This document shows, piece after piece, positions 1 through 8,840 of a stretch of 64,000 nt of DNA. The position numbers and the translations under genes are program-made. How positions within the stretch are numbered: the stretch's first letter is position 1; every line of letters starts with the position of its first letter. The stretch spans positions 310,001 through 374,000 of the forward strand of contig NZ_SISF01000033.1 of NCBI RefSeq assembly GCF_004310285.1, given 5' to 3'. Origin of the DNA: Agrobacterium cavarae (GTDB lineage Bacteria > Pseudomonadota > Alphaproteobacteria > Rhizobiales > Rhizobiaceae). Below the pieces are notes generated by a model. That model saw only the letters and a program-made list of their open reading frames with translations. It was not told the DNA's origin and did not search any database.

Positions 1-1098
1 CGCAACGGCATCAAGTTCTACCGCCCCGATGGCGAAATCGACAAGCAGGACGAAACCGCGATTGCCAATCTGGCCGCAAGCCTGAAGCAGGACGAGCTGA
101 CGGTTGAGGAAGGCACGGGCGAAAGCCGCGGCAGCGAGGCAAACGAACTCTTCTATGAGCGCAACATCGGCCTCCTGCATGACGATGCGCTGAAAGGCCT
201 GAAGATCGGCGTCTATCAGCACAGCACCGTGGCGCGCGATCTCTTCGTCGACGTCCTGGCCCATTACGGCGCCGACGTCGTGCCGCTTGGCCGCTCGGAG
301 AGCTTCATTCCGGTCGATACCGAGGCCGTATCTCCCGACACGCTGGAGAAACTGAAGGCCTGGGCGCCGGAGCACGGTCTGGATGCGATCGTCTCCGCCG
401 ATGGCGATGGCGACCGGCCTTTGCTTGCCGATGAAACCGGCACGCCGCTGCGTGGCGATCTTATCGGTCTCATTACCTCGAACTTTCTCAGAGCAGGCGT
501 CGTCGTCACGCCGGTCACCTCCAATTCCGGCATCGAGGCGGCGGGTGACTTCAAGGTGGTGCGCACCAAGGTCGGCTCGCCCTTCGTCATCGCTGGCATG
601 GCCGATGCGCTGTCGGAAGGTCGCGACCACGTGGTCGGCTTTGAGGCCAATGGCGGCTTCCTGACGGCAACGCCCTTTACCCTGCACGGCAAGCAGATCG
701 CGCCCCTTCCCACCCGCGATTGCTTCCTGCCGATCCTCGCCACACTGCAATTGAAGGCAAGCCAAGGCAAGACACTGTCCGAGGTCGCCGCTACCTACTC
801 GCTGCCGGTCGCAGCCGCCGACCGCCTGCAGGATTTCGCCCAGGAGAAGAGCTCGGCTCTGATGGAGCACCTGCGTGCCTCGCGCAGCAATCTCGAAGCG
901 TTCCTCAAGCCCGTCGGCGCGGTTCAGTCCACCAGCGATATCGACGGCCTGCGGGTGACGCTGACCAATGGCAACACCATCCACTTCCGCCCCTCGGGCA
1001 ATGCCCCGGAAATGCGCTGCTACGTGGAAGCGGCGAATGAAGACGAGGCCAATGCGCTGCTGAACCAGGGGCTCAACCTCATCCGCAATTTCGGCTGA
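1..1098 (+). CDS. phosphomannomutase/phosphoglucomutase (5' truncated)
   Basis: This is the 3' part of an alpha-D-phosphohexomutase, which interconverts hexose 6- and 1-phosphates for nucleotide-sugar and polysaccharide synthesis. The frame is open from base 1 (RNGIKFYRPDGEID), which matches sequence just after the phosphoserine loop of the family. The catalytic Ser therefore lies just outside the window. The metal-binding loop DGDGDR is present, and near the C-terminus RPSGNAPEMR is the domain-4 phosphate-binding loop. An internal ATG at 229 is not the true start. Whether it prefers mannose or glucose phosphate cannot be decided from the sequence. Confidence 0.85.
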   Translation, partial: RNGIKFYRPDGEIDKQDETAIANLAASLKQDELTVEEGTGESRGSEANELFYERNIGLLHDDALKGLKIGVYQHSTVARDLFVDVLAHYGADVVPLGRSESFIPVDTEAVSPDTLEKLKAWAPEHGLDAIVSADGDGDRPLLADETGTPLRGDLIGLITSNFLRAGVVVTPVTSNSGIEAAGDFKVVRTKVGSPFVIAGMADALSEGRDHVVGFEANGGFLTATPFTLHGKQIAPLPTRDCFLPILATLQLKASQGKTLSEVAATYSLPVAAADRLQDFAQEKSSALMEHLRASRSNLEAFLKPVGAVQSTSDIDGLRVTLTNGNTIHFRPSGNAPEMRCYVEAANEDEANALLNQGLNLIRNFG

Positions 1099-1211
1099 TC
1101 GTTTTTGACAACCATCAGGATGCGGCAACGCAAATTGCCGCATCCTGGCCTTTCCATTTGCACTTTGCCTGAGGACGGGCCAAAAGCGGAGCAAACGGAG
1201 ACGGCTAAGGC

Positions 1212-1613
1212 GTGGCAGACGATACGATCACTCTCTATGAAGCCATTGGTGGAGACGCCACCGTGCGTGCGCTCACGCGCCGCTTCTATCAGCTGATGGA
1301 CACATTGCCGGAAGCCGCCCATTGCCGCGCCATCCATCCCGCTGATCTGTCCGGCAGCGAGAGCAAGTTTTACGATTACCTGACAGGCTATCTTGGCGGG
1401 CCGCCGGTCTATGTGGAAAAATACGGTCACCCCATGCTGCGCCGCCGCCATTTCGTCGCACCGATCGGTGCAAGCGAAAGGGATGAGTGGCTGCTCTGTT
1501 TCCGCCGCGCCATGGATGAGACGATCGAAAACCCGAAGCTGCGGGACATCATCTGGGCGCCGGTGGAAAGACTGGCCTTTCACATGCAAAACCAGGAAGA
1601 GGCGCAGCCATGA
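1212..1613 (+). CDS. group II truncated haemoglobin
   Basis: 133 aa globin of the truncated group II (YjbI-like) type. It begins with the family-typical ITLYEAIGGDATVRALTRRFY, has YLGGPPVYVEKYGHP in the middle, and HPMLRRRHF supplies the proximal haem histidine. Members bind O2 or NO and are linked to nitrosative or oxidative stress defence. The start is GTG preceded by CTAAGG. The stop overlaps the start of the DUF423 gene in ATGA, so the two are probably translated together. The physiological ligand is not known from sequence. Confidence 0.85.
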   Translation: MADDTITLYEAIGGDATVRALTRRFYQLMDTLPEAAHCRAIHPADLSGSESKFYDYLTGYLGGPPVYVEKYGHPMLRRRHFVAPIGASERDEWLLCFRRAMDETIENPKLRDIIWAPVERLAFHMQNQEEAQP

Positions 1614-1978
1614 ACCAGGGCATCCTGAAAGCTGGGACACTGTTTTTGAGCGGCGTGCTCGGCGCCTCCGGTGTGGCACTCGCCGCTGCGGCCACCCATA
1701 CGGGCGCGACAGTGCTGCTCGGCAATGCGTCCGCCATGTGCCTTGCCCATGCGCCTGTGCTCCTCGGTCTCCACCTTGGTTGGGATCGCATCAAGACCGC
1801 CCTGCCCACTGCCCTTCTTCTTGGCCTTGGAACCGCACTCTTTGCCGGCGATCTCGTCTCCAAGCATTTTGCCGGTAAAAGCCTCTTTCCCATGGCCGCC
1901 CCCGCAGGCGGTCTCGGCATGATCTTCGGCTGGTTGGCGCTTGCGGCCTCGGCCTTTTTTCCATCCGCACGGCACTAG
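1610..1978 (+). CDS. DUF423 family small membrane protein
   Basis: 122 aa with four predicted hydrophobic helices (about residues 7-27, 38-57, 65-83 and 96-116). The N-terminal LFLSGVLGASGVALAAAATH and the pattern of small residues match the DUF423 (YgdD-like) family of inner-membrane proteins of unknown function. It starts within the stop codon of the truncated haemoglobin gene (ATGA), which argues for one transcript. No catalytic motif is visible. Confidence 0.8.
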   Translation: MNQGILKAGTLFLSGVLGASGVALAAAATHTGATVLLGNASAMCLAHAPVLLGLHLGWDRIKTALPTALLLGLGTALFAGDLVSKHFAGKSLFPMAAPAGGLGMIFGWLALAASAFFPSARH

Positions 1979-2154
1979 CACGGCGAAATCGCGGCTCATG
2001 GAAACCACGGCAAACGCGTCCAGCCCGACCAGAAGCGCCGCGACCCATTTACGGAACGCCCTCTGCGTGACGTCGTTATCGCTCTGAAAAGTGTCTGAGT
2101 GAGGCCGGGTCGTCGGCGATTGTGGGCGATCGGTTGCAATGGAGCGGGGGCTAT

Positions 2155-3411
2155 ATGACATCGAAATGGCAATGGTGGCTCAACCAGATCGTGCGGCGAA
2201 TATGGTTCAGGGCCACGTTGTTCTCGGTTGGAGGGGTCGTGACCGCACTTCTCGCCGTCGCCTTCTCCTCCTACATCCCGGCAGAGCTTCCGGCGAAGAT
2301 CGGTGCCGACGCTGTCGACAAGATCCTCGGCATCATTGCCTCGAGCATGCTGACAGTGACCACCTTCTCACTGAGCACGATGGTCGCCGCCTATTCGGCG
2401 GCAACGAACAACGTCACGCCACGGGCCACCAAGCTCGTGATGGAAGACAGCACGACGCAAAATGTGCTGGCCACCTTTGTCGGCTCGTTCCTCTTCAGCC
2501 TCGTTGGCATTATCGCACTTGCAACCGGAGCCTATGGCGACCAGGGCCGCGTCATCCTTTTCGTCGTGACGATCGGCGTCATCATTCTGATCATCGTCAC
2601 CCTGCTTCGGTGGATCGATCACCTTTCACGCCTTGGACGTGTGACGGAAACGACGGAGCGCGTGGAGAAAGCCACCATCGAGGCCCTACGGTCCTGGATA
2701 GAAAGCCCATGTCTGGGTGGGAAAGAACTCAAGGACAACGATCCGAGGCTGAGCGCGCCGAACACGCCCGTTCACCAACCGAAGGTCGGCTATGTCCAAC
2801 ATGTGGATGGCGGCGCGCTCGGGCAAATTTCGGAAGAACTTGACGTGGAGATCGCAGTGGTGGCGATAGCCGGCAAGCTGGTTGCCCCCAATATTCCCCT
2901 GGCCTGGATCATCGGGGATGTCGATGAAGAGGGTCAAAAACGCATAGCATCGGCATTCACGATCGGCGATGTCCGGTCCTTCGATCAGGACCCGCGTTTC
3001 GGTGCTGCGGTTCTGGCTGAAATCGCGTCCAGGTCATTGTCGCAAGCCATCAACGATTCCGGCACCGCGATCGATCTGATTTCGAGATACATGCGTGTCC
3101 TGACGGTCTGGGATGAACACGCCGACGAGATCGATGTGCAATATCCGCGCCTGCATGTCGCGCCCATCAGGCTCGAAGATGTCTTCGACGATCTCTTCAT
3201 TCCGCTTGCCCGCGATGGCGCCGCGATCCTTGAAGTCGGCATTCGATTGCAGAAGGCGTTCATCACCCTTTCCGGTTTTCGCCATCCTGAGTTCAAACGC
3301 ATTGCCGTCCAACATTCCAGAAGCGCAATCAAGCGTGCCGAAGCAACATCGATGATCGAAGAAGACCTCGACAAGCTTCGGCGTATCGCAAGCCTGTTGG
3401 GATCGGCATAA
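2155..3411 (+). CDS. DUF2254 family membrane protein
   Basis: About 418 aa. The N-terminal part holds four hydrophobic segments (about residues 20-42, 60-80, 105-125 and 130-150), with the typical DUF2254 stretch ILGIIASSMLTVTTFSLSTM. A soluble C-terminal half of about 250 aa follows. The family is widespread in proteobacteria and has no assigned function. A GTG at 2122 could give 11 more residues, but the ATG at 2155 is preceded by GGAGCGGGGG and directly precedes the conserved region, so I prefer it. Confidence 0.75.
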   Translation: MTSKWQWWLNQIVRRIWFRATLFSVGGVVTALLAVAFSSYIPAELPAKIGADAVDKILGIIASSMLTVTTFSLSTMVAAYSAATNNVTPRATKLVMEDSTTQNVLATFVGSFLFSLVGIIALATGAYGDQGRVILFVVTIGVIILIIVTLLRWIDHLSRLGRVTETTERVEKATIEALRSWIESPCLGGKELKDNDPRLSAPNTPVHQPKVGYVQHVDGGALGQISEELDVEIAVVAIAGKLVAPNIPLAWIIGDVDEEGQKRIASAFTIGDVRSFDQDPRFGAAVLAEIASRSLSQAINDSGTAIDLISRYMRVLTVWDEHADEIDVQYPRLHVAPIRLEDVFDDLFIPLARDGAAILEVGIRLQKAFITLSGFRHPEFKRIAVQHSRSAIKRAEATSMIEEDLDKLRRIASLLGSA

Positions 3412-3596
3412 GACCGCGCGGCGGACAAGGGCGATCCTGAGATCGCCTCGCTCGGCGTGTGAAATGGATAGCGATCCACTTTGACCACAACGACGACGTT
3501 TCGGTGCGTGTTTGCCAGCACGCGCATGCGGTTTCACGTCGATCTCCATGACCGCCAGGCAACTTCTATTACACAAGACTGTGCACGCAAACGCAT

Positions 3597-3624
3597 TTGA
3601 CAACGCTCATCATCCCGCTACAGT
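3597..3624 (+). promoter_or_regulatory. candidate sigma-70 promoter for the solute-binding protein gene
   Basis: TTGACA at 3597-3602 and TACAGT at 3619-3624 are separated by 16 bp and lie 55 bp upstream of the ATG at 3679. The -35 hexamer is perfect and the -10 is weak. This is a visual match only. Confidence 0.35.
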
Positions 3625-3678
3625 ATGACGCAATAAGAATGCATATTCCATTATTGTGGATTCAAAAGAGGGAACGTC

Positions 3679-5202
3679 ATGCTCAAACGCACTTTGCTTG
3701 CAGCCTCCTTGTTCTTGCTGCCCGCCATGTCCACGCCGAGTTTTGCCAGCGGCGTCGTCAATGTCGCGACGATCGGTGAACCGCCCACGCTCGACCCGAT
3801 GGCCTCGACCGCCGATGTGGTGGGCATGATCACGCAGCACATCTTCGAGACGCTCTTCACCTTCGACGCCGAATGGAACGTCGTTCCGCTGCTGGCAGAG
3901 GGAATGCCGACCGTTTCCGCCGACGGCAAGACCTATGACATTGCACTCCGCAAGGACATCAAGTTCCACGACGGCTCCATCATGACATCCGCCGATGTGG
4001 TCGCCTCGATCGAGCGCTGGGCCAAGATCGCATCACGCGGCAAGCAGGTCGCACCCTATCTGAGCTCGGTCACCGCCAAAGGTGATGACGGCATTCAGAT
4101 CGTGCTGAACAAACCCTATGCGCCGTTGCTCTCGCTTCTCGCCTTCAACAATTCCGCCGCCGTCATCATGCCGAAGGCAAACCTTGCCGAAGACCCGCTG
4201 ACCAAGATCATCGGCACCGGCCCCTACATGCTGAAAGAACGCAAGGCCGACCAGTATATCCAGCTCGTCCGCTTCGATGGCTACCAATCGCGGTCCGAAG
4301 CGGCCAACGGCTTTGGCGGCGCGCGCAAGGCCATTCTCGATGAAGTCCGCTTCGTGCCGGTTCCCGATGCCAATACCCGCCTCGAAGGTGCGGTCTCCGG
4401 CCAGTTCGACTACGCCGACTCTCTTCCGCCTGAAACCTTCGACCGCCTGAAGGCGTCGCAGGCTTCGGAGCCTGTGGTGCTGAAGCCCTATGGTGCGCCA
4501 GTCATGGTGATGAACACCAAGGAAGGCGTGCTTGCCAACAAGGAGATGCGCCACGCCATCCAGGCAGCGCTGAACCCGGAAGACATGCTGCTGGCCGCTT
4601 TCGGCAATCCGGAATTCTTCGCCGTCGATGGCGCGCTCTATCCACAAGGCTATACGTGGCACACGGAAGAGGGCATCGAGCGTTATGGCGCGGGCGATCC
4701 CGAAGCGGCAGCAGCCATGGCCAAAAGGGCCGGTTATGACGGTGAAAAGCCGATCCGCATCCTGACCAGCCGCCAGTACGAGTTTCATTACAAGATGGCA
4801 CAGGTGGCGGCTGAATATCTGAAGGCCGCCGGCTTCAAGGTTGAGCTTGGCGTCTTCGACTGGGCAACGCTGACCACCCGCCGGGCCGATCCGAAATTGT
4901 GGGACATCTTCATCACCCACGGTCCCTTCCCGCCGGAACCGATCCTCAACGGCTGGATGTCCGACAGCTATCCCGGCTGGTGGGCAACGCCTGCCAAGGC
5001 GGCAGCAGTCGAGCCCTTCATTGCGGAATCCGACCCGGAAAAGCGCAAGGCCCTCTTCGCCGAAATTCAGAAGGTCTTCTATGAGGAAGCCCCGGTTTAC
5101 AAGGTCGGCGATTTCAATGCGCTGAGCTCGAAGAAGAAGACACTCAAGGATTTCAAGCCATCCCCTTGGCCGTATTTCTGGAATGTCAGCACCGGCAACT
5201 GA
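3679..5202 (+). CDS. ABC transporter substrate-binding protein, family 5 (peptide/oligosaccharide type)
   Basis: 507 aa periplasmic binding protein of the DppA/OppA (SBP family 5) type. A cleavable signal peptide ends near TPSFASG. The conserved opening is GEPPTLDPMASTADVVGMI, followed by HIFETLFTFD and the motif ALRKDIKFHDGS. GAGGGAA lies seven bases before the ATG. No permease or ATPase genes accompany it. The next gene is a GH1 beta-glucosidase, so the ligand may be a beta-glucoside or cello-oligosaccharide rather than a peptide; this is inferred from the neighbour. It would have to borrow a transporter core encoded elsewhere. Confidence 0.85.
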   Translation: MLKRTLLAASLFLLPAMSTPSFASGVVNVATIGEPPTLDPMASTADVVGMITQHIFETLFTFDAEWNVVPLLAEGMPTVSADGKTYDIALRKDIKFHDGSIMTSADVVASIERWAKIASRGKQVAPYLSSVTAKGDDGIQIVLNKPYAPLLSLLAFNNSAAVIMPKANLAEDPLTKIIGTGPYMLKERKADQYIQLVRFDGYQSRSEAANGFGGARKAILDEVRFVPVPDANTRLEGAVSGQFDYADSLPPETFDRLKASQASEPVVLKPYGAPVMVMNTKEGVLANKEMRHAIQAALNPEDMLLAAFGNPEFFAVDGALYPQGYTWHTEEGIERYGAGDPEAAAAMAKRAGYDGEKPIRILTSRQYEFHYKMAQVAAEYLKAAGFKVELGVFDWATLTTRRADPKLWDIFITHGPFPPEPILNGWMSDSYPGWWATPAKAAAVEPFIAESDPEKRKALFAEIQKVFYEEAPVYKVGDFNALSSKKKTLKDFKPSPWPYFWNVSTGN

Positions 5203-5289
5203 GGTCAACTCTCCTCCCAAGAAGACACGTGTCCCGCAGTCCGTGCGGGGCACGCCGCAAGTCTCCTTCATCGATAATGAGCATCTGTC

Positions 5290-6618
5290 ATGACGCGTTC
5301 TTTTCCCAAGGACTTTCTCTGGGGCGTCGCCGCCTCCGCCTTCCAGACCGAAGGCGCTGTCAACAAGGATGGCCGCGGCCAGAGTGTCTGGGATGTCTAT
5401 GCCCACACGCCCGGCCGCACCACCAATGGCGAGACGGCGGACATCGCCTGCGATCACTATCACCGCTATCCGGAAGATATCGGCCTGATGAGCGGTCTTG
5501 GCGTCGGCGCCTATCGCCTGTCGACCGCATGGCCGCGCATTTTTCCGCAGGGCTCCGGCCAGGTGAACCAGCGCGGGCTCGATTTCTACGACCGCGTCAT
5601 CGACCTCCTTTTGCATGAAGGCATCGAGCCGTGGATTTGCCTGCATCACTGGGACATGCCAGTGGCGGTGGAAGAAAAGGGCGGCTGGCGCTCGCGCGAA
5701 ACCCCAAAGATCTTCGCCGATTACGCCGCCACGATTGCCCGCCACTTTGGCGACCGCGTCAAACGCTTTGCGCCGATCAACGAACCGAACGTCATTCCCT
5801 GGGTCGCCTATAATGTCGGCCGCCACGCGCCGGGCAAGCAGTCCTATGAGGACAGCCTGCAGGCCATCCACACGCTGAACCTTGCCCATGGTTACTCGGT
5901 CAAGGCCGTTCGCGCCGAAGCGCCCAAGGCAGAAGTCGGCAACATCGTCTCGCTCGGGCCGGTGCGTCCGCATTACGACGACGCGGCCCACGAGGAAGCC
6001 CGCATTCTGGGCGATTGCCTCTGGCGCCGCGTGACCGTCGATCCCCTGTGGCTCGGCACCTATCCAGAGCCGATCGCCAAGCAAATGGAGCCGTTCATTC
6101 TTGGCGACGACATGGCAGATATCAGCCAGACAATGGATTTCTTCGGCCTCAACCACTACAATCCGGTCTTCGTCGGCCCCAACAAGAACACGACCTTCGG
6201 CGTCGCCGAGACCGCCCCGCCGACCGGCATGGGTCCGCTGACCGATGTCAACTGGGTTGTCGATCCGCAAGCTTTCCTCGAACAGATCCGCGATACCAGC
6301 GAGCGCTACAACAAGCCGACCATCTACATTACCGAAAACGGCGCCTCTTATCCGGACGCGCTCGGCCCGGATCGCAAGGTCATCGACAAGGATCGCATCG
6401 CCTATTTCGAAGGCTACCTGAACGTTCTTCTCGACGCGCTGGAAGAGGGCCACGATATCAAGGGCTATTTCGCCTGGTCGCTGATGGACAATTTCGAATG
6501 GGGCCGCGGCTATTCCAAACGCTTCGGTCTGGTCTATGTCGATTACCCGACACTGCAGCGTATTCCGAAGGCTTCATATCACTGGCTGACCGATGTGATC
6601 CGGAAGAACGCTTTGTAG
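5290..6618 (+). CDS. beta-glucosidase, glycoside hydrolase family 1
   Basis: 442 aa cytoplasmic-type GH1 enzyme (no signal peptide), close in length to the well-known Agrobacterium beta-glucosidase of about 459 aa. FLWGVAASAFQTEGA is the GH1 N-terminal signature. The acid/base Glu sits in INEPN (E165) and the nucleophile in ITENG (E349), while GYFAWSLMDNFEWGRGY forms the aglycone-site end of the barrel. It would release glucose from cellobiose or aryl/alkyl beta-glucosides. It lies 87 bp downstream of the solute-binding protein gene on the same strand, suggesting uptake and hydrolysis of the same sugar. Confidence 0.92.
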   Translation: MTRSFPKDFLWGVAASAFQTEGAVNKDGRGQSVWDVYAHTPGRTTNGETADIACDHYHRYPEDIGLMSGLGVGAYRLSTAWPRIFPQGSGQVNQRGLDFYDRVIDLLLHEGIEPWICLHHWDMPVAVEEKGGWRSRETPKIFADYAATIARHFGDRVKRFAPINEPNVIPWVAYNVGRHAPGKQSYEDSLQAIHTLNLAHGYSVKAVRAEAPKAEVGNIVSLGPVRPHYDDAAHEEARILGDCLWRRVTVDPLWLGTYPEPIAKQMEPFILGDDMADISQTMDFFGLNHYNPVFVGPNKNTTFGVAETAPPTGMGPLTDVNWVVDPQAFLEQIRDTSERYNKPTIYITENGASYPDALGPDRKVIDKDRIAYFEGYLNVLLDALEEGHDIKGYFAWSLMDNFEWGRGYSKRFGLVYVDYPTLQRIPKASYHWLTDVIRKNAL

Positions 6619-6672
6619 AAGGTGGCAGGAACCCTCCCGAGAGAGGTGGCACGGCAAGCCTCAACCTCTCCT

Positions 6673-6698
6673 TCATCCTCGGGCTTGACCGAGGATGA
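6673..6698. repeat. palindromic repeat, family 2 (copy 1), possible terminator
   Basis: TCATCCTCGG and CCGAGGATGA form a 10-bp perfect stem around GCTTGA. It is one of seven copies in the window of a GTCATCCTCGGG...CCCGAGGAT element. It lies between the convergent 3' ends of the beta-glucosidase and DUF2325 genes, where it could end or stabilise both transcripts. No T-run follows. Confidence 0.7.
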
Positions 6699-6765
6699 CG
6701 GAAGGAGGCCATGAGGAAGCACCATCGAACTTGAGAGGCCTCCTAAGCCCTCTCAGCATCATCAC

Positions 6766-7170
6766 TTAATTCGCACCGCGCTCATTCATTGTCTGCAGCG
6801 CCCGTTCGAGGCTGGACTTGCTGCCATTGCGCAACGGGATGAAAGTCTTGCCGAACTTCTTGCAGCCGGATTTGACGCGCAGGCACGCGTCGTGGCTGAT
6901 ACAGTCGATGGGGCAGAAGACGCAGTCGACCGACGGTAGCAGCGTGTCAATGCGGGAAACCGCTTCGCGCAAGCCCCCGTCATGGTGGATCAGTTCGGCA
7001 TCGAAATTGCTGGCGATCTGACGCAGATGCGCCACCTGGCAGTCGCGCCCGCCGACATAGAGGAAGCTCTTCGGACCGGAAGGTGCCTGCTGTTGTACGG
7101 ACGTGTCCGGCGATTGAGAGCGATCATCCTGCTTGCCCCGAACTGCCTTCTTCTTTTCTTTCCGCGCCAT
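6766..7170 (-). CDS. DUF2325 domain protein
   Basis: 134 aa. A basic, Lys-rich N-terminus (MARKEKKKAVRGK) of about 30 residues and a Gln/Ser-rich linker precede a DUF2325 domain (about residues 35-125). The domain opens with the typical FLYVGGRDCQVAHLRQIA and contains a cysteine cluster, CVFCPIDCISHDAC. DUF2325 proteins have no firmly assigned function; the cysteines may bind metal (inference). It is monocistronic and convergent with the beta-glucosidase gene. Confidence 0.75.
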   Translation of the reverse strand: MARKEKKKAVRGKQDDRSQSPDTSVQQQAPSGPKSFLYVGGRDCQVAHLRQIASNFDAELIHHDGGLREAVSRIDTLLPSVDCVFCPIDCISHDACLRVKSGCKKFGKTFIPLRNGSKSSLERALQTMNERGAN

Positions 7171-7634
7171 GCCTCACCTTGCCGTTGAAACCCGGCCCTC
7201 TGCCGGTTCTTGGAGCGCACGATATTAAAGATGAGTTTTAGAGTAAAGAATAAAGTTGATGATAATCGTCATGTTTTTCTCAAACATGCAGCGCACCGCA
7301 CGGAAATTCCTGATAGGCTGATACGTGAGTGCAGATGAACCCGTCGGCCACCCATCTGAAGGCTATTCAAAAATGTATAGCCGGGCCATCGGCTAGACGG
7401 ATTGAAAAGTAGCGATCTCGCATTTACATTCCCCTCACCAGAGCTTTTACAAAGCGTGCATCAGGGGAATGGGACACGCTTGCGTAATATCGCCGACATC
7501 GCGGTCAGGTAAACCGGATGGAGGCTGATATCGTAGAAGAGTCTAATGAATATCGCATGCACTTCTCGCCGAAGATGATTGGCGCCGATGACGGCGCATG
7601 ATCATCGCGCGACCCACTGTGGACGGACAAATAT
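7171..7634. other. 464-bp intergenic region upstream of the efflux genes
   Basis: No convincing gene. It holds two short inverted repeats: CATGTTT/AAACATG around TTCTC at 7270-7288, and TAGCCG/CGGCTA around GGCCAT at 7378-7395. The region must contain the divergent promoters of the DUF2325 gene and the RND efflux operon. An AT-rich stretch at 7225-7275 just precedes the first repeat. Confidence 0.5.
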
Positions 7635-8825
7635 ATGCAGCGCATCGCACCGATTGCAGGTTTTACTGCCCTTCTTCTTCTCGGCTCCGCTCTTCAGACA
7701 GTGGCTCAGGCAGAAGGTGAACCCGTACAGGCAAGCCGCAACAACCTGCCCGCCATCGTGGTGACGGAGGTGTCAAAGCGCGATCTCGTGGACCGCGTGA
7801 TTGCCACCGGCACCATTCGCCCGGTGGACGAGATTTACGTCCAGCCGCAGGTGGAGGGCCTTGCCCTCGACAAGCTCAATGTCGATGTGGGCGACAAGGT
7901 GGAGGCAGGTGCGGTTCTCGCCGAGCTTTCCCGCGACAGCCTGCTTTTGCAAAAGAGCCAGTTGGAAGCTAACCGGGCGAAAGCCGAGGCAGGCGTTGCC
8001 CAGGGCAAGGCGCAGGTGATCGAAGCCCAGGCCAATCTGGATGACGCCGTGCGCCAGAAGGATCGTGCCGCCCGCCTTGGCCAGTCCGGCTCGGGCTCCG
8101 TGTCCCAGGTGGAACAGACGGCAGCGGCGGCAGATGTTGCCAAGGCGCGCCTCGAGGCAGCCAGGCAGACCGTGACTGTCGGTGAGGCCGATATCAAGGT
8201 GGTGGATGCGCAGATCGAGGATATCGATCTGAAGCTCGCCCGCACCGGCGTCAAGACGCCCGTCGCCGGCGTCATTTCTGCCAAGAATGCCCGCATCGGC
8301 GCCATTGCCAGCGGGTCGGGCAACCCCCTCTTCACCATCATCCGGGATGGCGCAATCGAGCTCGTCGCCGACCTGTCGGAGACCGATATTCAAAAGGTCG
8401 AGGTCGGCCAGAAGGCGCGCCTCACCGTCGCCGGCGGCCGCCAGAAGATCGAGGGCACGGTGCGCATCGTCTCTCCCACGGTCGATCCGACCACGCGCCT
8501 CGGCGCAGTCCATATCGTGCTTCCAGCCAATAGCCCGGCGCGCGCCGGCATGTATGCCAATGCCGAGATCGTCGTTGCTTCCGCGAATGCGCTGGCCCTC
8601 CCCCTGTCGGCTGTTACCTCGGGGCGTGACGGCTCCACCTCGCGCAAGGTCGAAAACGGCGTCATCAGGCAGGTAAAGATCGAAACCGGCATTCAGGATT
8701 CCGGCTTTGTGGAAGTCAAACAAGGCCTGTCGCAGGGCGACAAGGTCGTGGAGAAGGCTGGCGCTTTAGTCCGCGACGGTGACAAGATCAACCCGGTTCC
8801 GGCTGCTGCCGCGGCCTCGAACTAA
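7635..8825 (+). CDS. RND efflux periplasmic adaptor (membrane fusion) protein
   Basis: 396 aa HlyD/AcrA-type adaptor. An N-terminal signal sequence or anchor (residues 5-28) is followed by a lipoyl half (RPVDEIYVQPQVEGLALDKL), a long alpha-helical hairpin rich in Ala/Lys/Gln (about 95-200), the second lipoyl half (GVKTPVAGVISAKNARIG) and beta-barrel/membrane-proximal domains. It would bridge the inner-membrane pump of the next gene (15 bp downstream) to an outer-membrane channel. No TolC-type gene is in the window. No Lys/Cys lipobox is evident. Confidence 0.88.
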   Translation: MQRIAPIAGFTALLLLGSALQTVAQAEGEPVQASRNNLPAIVVTEVSKRDLVDRVIATGTIRPVDEIYVQPQVEGLALDKLNVDVGDKVEAGAVLAELSRDSLLLQKSQLEANRAKAEAGVAQGKAQVIEAQANLDDAVRQKDRAARLGQSGSGSVSQVEQTAAAADVAKARLEAARQTVTVGEADIKVVDAQIEDIDLKLARTGVKTPVAGVISAKNARIGAIASGSGNPLFTIIRDGAIELVADLSETDIQKVEVGQKARLTVAGGRQKIEGTVRIVSPTVDPTTRLGAVHIVLPANSPARAGMYANAEIVVASANALALPLSAVTSGRDGSTSRKVENGVIRQVKIETGIQDSGFVEVKQGLSQGDKVVEKAGALVRDGDKINPVPAAAAASN

Positions 8826-8840
8826 AGCGAAGGCACAACC

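Noticed and set aside
4033..6453. 806-codon open frame on the minus strand opposite the binding protein and beta-glucosidase genes
   Set aside because: It is fully antisense to two well-supported genes and its translation shows no domain; a by-product of GC-rich codon use.
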